Origin: Halobacteriaceae archaeon Tc-Br11_E2g27
Lineage (GTDB): Archaea; Halobacteriota; Halobacteria; Halobacteriales; Haloarculaceae
Assembly (NCBI GenBank): GCA_001564135.1
Contig: LKNH01000023.1
Coordinates: forward strand, 1-16,915
Direction of reading: 5' to 3'
DNA length: 16,915 nt
The position numbers were made by a program, and so were the translations under genes. Numbering within the stretch: position 1 is the first letter of the stretch; each line of letters starts with the position of its first letter. Of this stretch, positions 13,245 through 16,915 are shown one piece after another. Under the pieces are notes generated by a model that saw only the letters and a list, made by a program, of their open reading frames with translations, had not been told where the DNA came from and ran no database searches.

Positions 13245-15362
13245 TCAGGCGTCAACGTTTTCGTCCGCTGGCGAGTCCCTTTTTCGGTCCGATGTTTCAG
13301 TATCGGATGTTTCAGCATCCGGTACCTCGCTGTACTCTGTTGCTCCACGCTTTCCACGAGAGAAGAGCCGTTCTCTGAGGCTTCTGGACGCTGGTCGTTC
13401 GGAAAGGAGTACCGAACAATCGACTTCATCAACCACATCGAAAACCAAGCGGTTCTGGAACAGCCGTGAAAGGAGTCCCTGGCGCGTTGCTCCAAGGAGA
13501 ACCAACGAATGGTCTTTGGCCGCCTCTCCAATCGAGCCTTCGATATCGCCGTCGGTCTCGACGATGAGATTTGCGTCCCCGAGACCATGCTCGTCCGCCC
13601 AGCCGCCGATGAAGCCCATCGCCTTTGCTCTCTCAGTATCTTCACCGACAACGTGCATCACTGAGATATCAGCCCCAGCAACATCCCGAAGTGCCTTTGC
13701 TGTCTCAGCGCTGAGGTCGGAGTCTGGGCCGCCAGCGGTCGGAAGCAAGACACGCGACGGGTCGAAGCCGCGGTCTTTAAAGACGAGGAAATCACAGGGT
13801 AAGTCCATCGTGAGTTCGTCAAGTGCGGTTCCGGTTCGACCGCTGGTCCACGGTCGACGCGGTGACCAGCCCATGACAACCGTATCTGCGTTATATCGGT
13901 CCGCTGCATCGAATATCTCATCGAACGACCGATGTGAGAAGACGGTGTGAGTCTCGATATCCGCATCATAGGTTTCTGCCGTCTCTCTGGCACTCTCAAG
14001 GAGGCCTTCCGATGGAATATTCCCTTCTTTGTACTGTTGGGAGACGTAATCAAGGGAGGTCTGGTCGGGCACCGAGACGATGTGAACGGCGTGTACAACG
14101 CCATTGTTGTGGTTAGCGAGTGCACTGCCGATTGCAATCAGTCCACTTTCTGTCTGTGGATTTGAAACGGGAACGAGAACCGTGTAATCCTCCGACACCT
14201 CCGGGGATGTGGCCTCAGCGGCCGAGACGGCAAAGTCGGGCATGTCTTCGGGATGTTCCCGAATATACCGGCCTGCTTCACCCTCAACGGAGGTATGCTG
14301 TCGAGCATACAGGAAATACCAACCGACCGCACCGAGGACGAACAGGATGCTTAGTACCTGTGCTTCCCACTGGATGAAATAAATCAATCCCAGCGACGCA
14401 GTCGCCCCGACAATCGGTGTAATCGGATAGAGCGGAACAGTAAAGGTGGGGTCATACTCTGGAACATCCGTCTCACGGAAGGCAATCAGTGCGAGGTTCA
14501 TCAACGCATAGACAATCAGGTGGAGCACACTCGCGGCTGTTGCGAGAATTTCGAGGTCTTGACCGAGCACTAGAATGAACACGACAATCATTGCGCCAGT
14601 GACGAGAATCGACCGATACGGGGTCGAAAACCGTGGGTGAACATCATTAAGCCAGTTGGTGACGATTTTGTCACGTCCCATTGCGAAATTAATTCGTGCA
14701 GACGAGAGGATTGATGCGTTCGCAGAGGAGGCAGTTGCCAGCAGGGCAGCGAACGTAATAAGCGACACACCGACGATATCAAGGACTGGCCACCCAGCAA
14801 AGGCAATTTCGGCAACCTGTGAGACTGGCGTGCTATCATCCAGAATATCCCACGGGACGATACCGACCATCAGCGCGACCAAAATCGTGTAGATGACCGT
14901 GACAATGGCAACACTTCCGACAACTGCAATCGGCAGGTTTCGACTCGGGTTTTTCATCTCTTCGGCGACAGTTGCGATCTTTGCATAGCCAAGGAAAGAG
15001 ACGAACACGAGCCCTGTTGCGGGAAGAATTGCACCATACCCGCCCGCGGCCTCTGGTGCAAACCCGTCGACAGTGAGCGTCCCCCAGTCAAACGAGAACC
15101 ATCCGACAAGGGCAAAGATAGTCAATATTGATAACAAAAGCAAGACGATTACCGTCTGAATACCCCCTGTCTCTTTGGCTCCGATATAATTGACACCGAC
15201 AAAGAGTACGCCTGCGATAAGCGCACCAATCTGAATATCAGTGATAACCAGCAATCCTAAATCCAGCGTTGGGAGGGCAAACATCGTCCCAGCGAGCAGG
15301 TCGCCCGCGAGATAGCCGCCGAACCCGATACAGTAAAACGCGGACGCGAACGCGAGCCCCAT
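13245..15362 (-). CDS. APC family amino-acid permease with two C-terminal Usp domains (frameshifted gene, part 2)
   Basis: This is the larger part of one gene split by a frameshift; the start is the 15380-15649 fragment. Its 705 residues, counted from an internal ATG that is probably not a true start, contain about ten hydrophobic helices up to residue 352, including the APC signature SFLGYAKIATVAEEMKNPSRNLP (122-144). Two universal stress protein domains follow at about 393-528 and 536-655. The tail is polar with an SDTETSD-type repeat. The build matches haloarchaeal cationic amino-acid transporters with cytoplasmic, nucleotide-binding Usp regulatory domains. Without part 1 the permease lacks its first helices, including the substrate-contacting GxGIF segment, so this fragment alone should not transport. 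A divergent Usp gene lies beyond part 1. Confidence 0.85.
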   Translation of the reverse strand: MGLAFASAFYCIGFGGYLAGDLLAGTMFALPTLDLGLLVITDIQIGALIAGVLFVGVNYIGAKETGGIQTVIVLLLLSILTIFALVGWFSFDWGTLTVDGFAPEAAGGYGAILPATGLVFVSFLGYAKIATVAEEMKNPSRNLPIAVVGSVAIVTVIYTILVALMVGIVPWDILDDSTPVSQVAEIAFAGWPVLDIVGVSLITFAALLATASSANASILSSARINFAMGRDKIVTNWLNDVHPRFSTPYRSILVTGAMIVVFILVLGQDLEILATAASVLHLIVYALMNLALIAFRETDVPEYDPTFTVPLYPITPIVGATASLGLIYFIQWEAQVLSILFVLGAVGWYFLYARQHTSVEGEAGRYIREHPEDMPDFAVSAAEATSPEVSEDYTVLVPVSNPQTESGLIAIGSALANHNNGVVHAVHIVSVPDQTSLDYVSQQYKEGNIPSEGLLESARETAETYDADIETHTVFSHRSFDEIFDAADRYNADTVVMGWSPRRPWTSGRTGTALDELTMDLPCDFLVFKDRGFDPSRVLLPTAGGPDSDLSAETAKALRDVAGADISVMHVVGEDTERAKAMGFIGGWADEHGLGDANLIVETDGDIEGSIGEAAKDHSLVLLGATRQGLLSRLFQNRLVFDVVDEVDCSVLLSERPASRSLRERLFSRGKRGATEYSEVPDAETSDTETSDRKRDSPADENVDA

Positions 15363-15379
15363 CCAGTCACCGAGACCGG

Positions 15380-15649
15380 TTATCGACCCAAAGAGTGGGC
15401 CAAGTCCACGATTGACGTAATAATACCGCCACCTGCTTTGGGCATCGCGGTCCCAAGCTCTGAGACGGCAAGGGCGTTCACTATCGCGATAAACCCTCCG
15501 ATTATAAACGAGACGACAACGATTGGTCCAGCTTCCTGTGCCGCTACTCCCGGCAAGACAAAAATCCCCGCTCCGATCATCGTGCCGATCCCGATGGTCA
15601 TCGCCGAGAGGAGCCCAAGGTCCTTCGCCAGTTCTTGCTCCTCTGCCAT
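15380..15649 (-). CDS. APC family amino-acid permease, N-terminal fragment (frameshifted gene, part 1)
   Basis: The ATG at 15649 begins MAEEQELAKDLGLLSAMTIG, a normal start for haloarchaeal APC permeases, and is preferred over a GTG at 15661. Helix 1 carries the APC substrate signature GIGTMIGAGIFVLPG, and helix 2 follows. After KAGGG the frame continues as IITSIVDLAHSLGR and stops. The next frame reads YYYVNRGLGPLFGS, then TGLGDW, running directly into MGLAFASAF of part 2. That is exactly the expected family sequence. One missing base, most likely at the third position of a Gly codon near 15425-15426, explains the break. No slippery heptamer is visible. It may be a pseudogene or a sequencing or assembly error. 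Confidence 0.82.
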   Translation of the reverse strand: MAEEQELAKDLGLLSAMTIGIGTMIGAGIFVLPGVAAQEAGPIVVVSFIIGGFIAIVNALAVSELGTAMPKAGGGIITSIVDLAHSLGR

Positions 15650-15722
15650 AGATACGTGCACTATTCCAACCCGGTTAACTCTTGAGTGTTCTGGTTTTGG
15701 AGTGGCGTATTCTCCAGCAGGA

Positions 15723-15728
15723 TTTTAA
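15723..15728 (+). promoter_or_regulatory. TATA box of the Usp gene
   Basis: TTTTAA is centred about 26 nt before the ATG at 15752. It lies in the 102-bp divergent promoter region shared with the APC permease gene. Confidence 0.45.
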
Positions 15729-15751
15729 CCGTCGTCTCCGTCACAACTGAT

Positions 15752-16180
15752 ATGACATCAGTAGACGAACAGAAAGACCTTCTCGGCCACGTATTGGTTC
15801 CAGTCGCTAATCCAAAAGACGCAGAGCGAACTGCAACACAACTGAAACCGTATAATCCCGAGGAGGTCACCGTTGTACATGTTGTGGAAAAAGGGGACGG
15901 AGCTCCCGATAAGACACCGGTTGAACACTCCAAATCTGTTGCGCGCGAGGCCTATTCGACCTTCAAAATGGCATTCCCCGATGCAAATACACATACAGAT
16001 TACGGTCGGGATGTCGTCGAGACAATTACGAACGTTGCAAGCGACGTTGATGCAACGGCAATTGTGTTTTCTTCACGTGGTGGAAACCGAATCGTTCAGT
16101 TCCTCGCAGGCGATCGCACGCTCAAGCTTGTAACTGAAGCCGACCGGCCAGTGATTGCGCTCCCGCTCGTTGAGGAGTAA
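15752..16180 (+). CDS. universal stress protein (UspA family)
   Basis: This single-domain Usp has 142 residues from the ATG at 15752. An upstream in-frame extension to 15686 would be rich in Phe, Trp and Ser and covers the TATA box, so it is rejected. The beta-1 strand is LLGHVLVPVANPKDAERTA. The segment VTVVHVVEKGDGAPD follows, and the C-terminal nucleotide-loop region is SRGGNRIVQFLAGDRTLKLV. The usual Gly-x2-Gly-x9-Gly-Ser/Thr ATP motif is degenerate: the Ser/Thr position is not kept. It may not bind ATP in the standard way. NPKDAERTATQL resembles the first strand and helix of the Usp domain fused to the neighbouring permease. The divergent arrangement suggests a partner or regulator of that transporter. 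Confidence 0.85.
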   Translation: MTSVDEQKDLLGHVLVPVANPKDAERTATQLKPYNPEEVTVVHVVEKGDGAPDKTPVEHSKSVAREAYSTFKMAFPDANTHTDYGRDVVETITNVASDVDATAIVFSSRGGNRIVQFLAGDRTLKLVTEADRPVIALPLVEE

Positions 16181-16229
16181 CGAATTGGCTGCAATCAAGT
16201 TGGGACTGTCTCAACAAAAGGATGGGCTG

Positions 16230-16751
16230 CTAGAACAAAAGCGAGAGGCCGATGAGCGGGAGGAAGATATAGAGGCTGTGTGAGACAAGCGTTGCAGTGG
16301 TTGTGTGAAAGGCATACCGACGGAACGGATAGTCGCTCAGACGTGCTGGGACAGCAATGAGTCCCCGTGTCCACGGAATGACGCTCGTGACAAAGACAGC
16401 AACGCCACCGTACCGGTCAAACCACTGAGAAAGGCGCTCAACGGATTCGGAGTCGGAATCGACGTCAACCCCTGGGAAGACGGAGAAGACAGTATATCCA
16501 TATCTGCCTGTGCCTGCATAGAGCAAATACTGCCCAAAGAGGTACGCGCCAGTGACGAGAAAGAGGACAGTAGCTGCTGTGTGGTAGTTGGCACCGACCG
16601 AGAGAATGTATCCTGGCAAGACGATACTCGTCGGAAATAGTTTGCCGACAAGTGCCCCTTTCAGCGCAAAAATGATGAACAAGACGGGAAGGCCAAACAG
16701 TTCCACTAGGAGAAGGGCTTGTTCACCAACGGTCTGTGTTACGTCAAACAT
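16230..16751 (-). CDS. DedA/VTT-domain integral membrane protein
   Basis: This 173-residue membrane protein has about four to five hydrophobic segments. The family's reentrant-loop features are visible: LFPTSIVLPGYIL at about residues 38-50 and FVTSVIPWTRGLIAVPARLSDYPFRRYAF at about 120-148. The second contains the conserved Pro-x2-Arg-Gly-like motif. DedA proteins are thought to be lipid scramblases or flippases, or proton-coupled transporters, in the cell membrane. The protein is short compared with typical bacterial DedA (about 200-220 residues), and the first loop lacks the usual acidic residue of the E-x-PGE type. The start at 16751 begins MFDVTQTVGEQALLLVELFG. It converges on the Usp gene, and no partner gene is visible. 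The substrate is unknown. Confidence 0.8.
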   Translation of the reverse strand: MFDVTQTVGEQALLLVELFGLPVLFIIFALKGALVGKLFPTSIVLPGYILSVGANYHTAATVLFLVTGAYLFGQYLLYAGTGRYGYTVFSVFPGVDVDSDSESVERLSQWFDRYGGVAVFVTSVIPWTRGLIAVPARLSDYPFRRYAFHTTTATLVSHSLYIFLPLIGLSLLF

Positions 16752-16835
16752 GGGTAGCTTTGATTGAAAAGCGTCCTCTATCGGTGCTGTTAATCAACTG
16801 TCGTATATGTTAACCTAGCGATAGAAGCATATAAA

Positions 16836-16897
16836 GTACACTACTAGTCTCCCGTCCTGTAACAGCGCCATCCACTGATTTTATACTAGTCGTGTAC
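16836..16897. repeat. inverted repeat near the right edge, possible operator pair
   Basis: GTACACTACTAGT (16836-16848) and ACTAGTCGTGTAC (16885-16897) are inverted copies matching at 12 of 13 positions, separated by 36 bp. The region is AT-rich, with TATA-like ATATAAAG before the left arm and TTTTATACT before the right arm. It lies upstream of whatever gene starts beyond the window. The sequence ends 18 bp after the right arm, so nothing more can be said. Confidence 0.4.
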
Positions 16898-16915
16898 TCT
16901 TTGGGAATATTGTAC

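Noticed and set aside
13290..13320. A 15-bp tandem repeat near the end of the APC-Usp gene
   Set aside because: It simply encodes the repeated SDTETSD-like residues of the polar tail; two units are not noteworthy.
13203..13469. An 88-residue plus-strand frame between the MntR-like gene and the permease end
   Set aside because: Most of it is antisense to the permease tail, and the translation has no recognisable features.
13516..13950. A 144-residue plus-strand frame opposite the Usp domains
   Set aside because: It is Ser- and Pro-rich antisense to well-conserved Usp domains, hence a shadow.

Overview
The window looks like a chromosomal segment of a haloarchaeon. The proteins are rich in Asp and Glu and poor in Lys. 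Several genes have a TATA-like box centred about 26-27 nt before the ATG, as expected for leaderless archaeal transcripts. The families DUF5787, DUF5789, Lrp with a TRASH domain, and APC permease with Usp domains are typical of Halobacteria. By eye the GC content is moderate for this group. I cannot name the genus. No CRISPR array, intact transposase, integrase or replication origin is visible.

Layout. Positions 2-523 hold the 3' part of a DUF5787 gene. It converges, with overlapping stop codons, on a minus-strand run read right to left: a helix-hairpin-helix protein, then an aminodeoxychorismate/anthranilate synthase-type trio (pabB-like, pabA-like and pabC-like, whose coding ends overlap), then a class I SAM methyltransferase. 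Next come a minus-strand AIR-synthase/HypE-like ATPase and a divergent two-CBS-domain protein. Between those two lies copy 1 of an 80-bp repeat. After tRNA-Ser(CGA) there are about 430 nt without a gene. Then follow an alpha/beta hydrolase, an endonuclease III-like glycosylase, an NDUFA9-like NAD(P)-binding protein, a NagD-type HAD phosphatase and two tandem DUF5789 genes separated by copy 2 of the repeat. tRNA-Gln(TTG) is followed by duplicated pieces of its own 3' end. The right part carries an MntR/DtxR regulator followed 2 bp later by a TRASH-domain Lrp regulator. It also carries an APC permease with two Usp domains that is split by a frameshift, a divergent single-domain Usp, and a DedA/VTT membrane protein.

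How genes work together. The pab-like trio probably makes p-aminobenzoate for pterin cofactors, although its large subunit carries the anthranilate-synthase version of a diagnostic motif. The two regulators probably form one metal-homeostasis operon. The APC-Usp permease and the divergent Usp look like one amino-acid transport and stress locus.

Most interesting signals. (1) The 80-bp repeat has near-perfect 16-bp terminal inverted repeats. Its two copies are exactly equal in length and about 90% identical. (2) The copy next to the AIR-synthase gene contains a TATA box at the correct distance for that gene, while the other copy lacks it. (3) Both tRNA genes are followed by fragments of their own 3' ends, which looks like repeated integration scars. 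(4) A single missing base splits the APC transporter.
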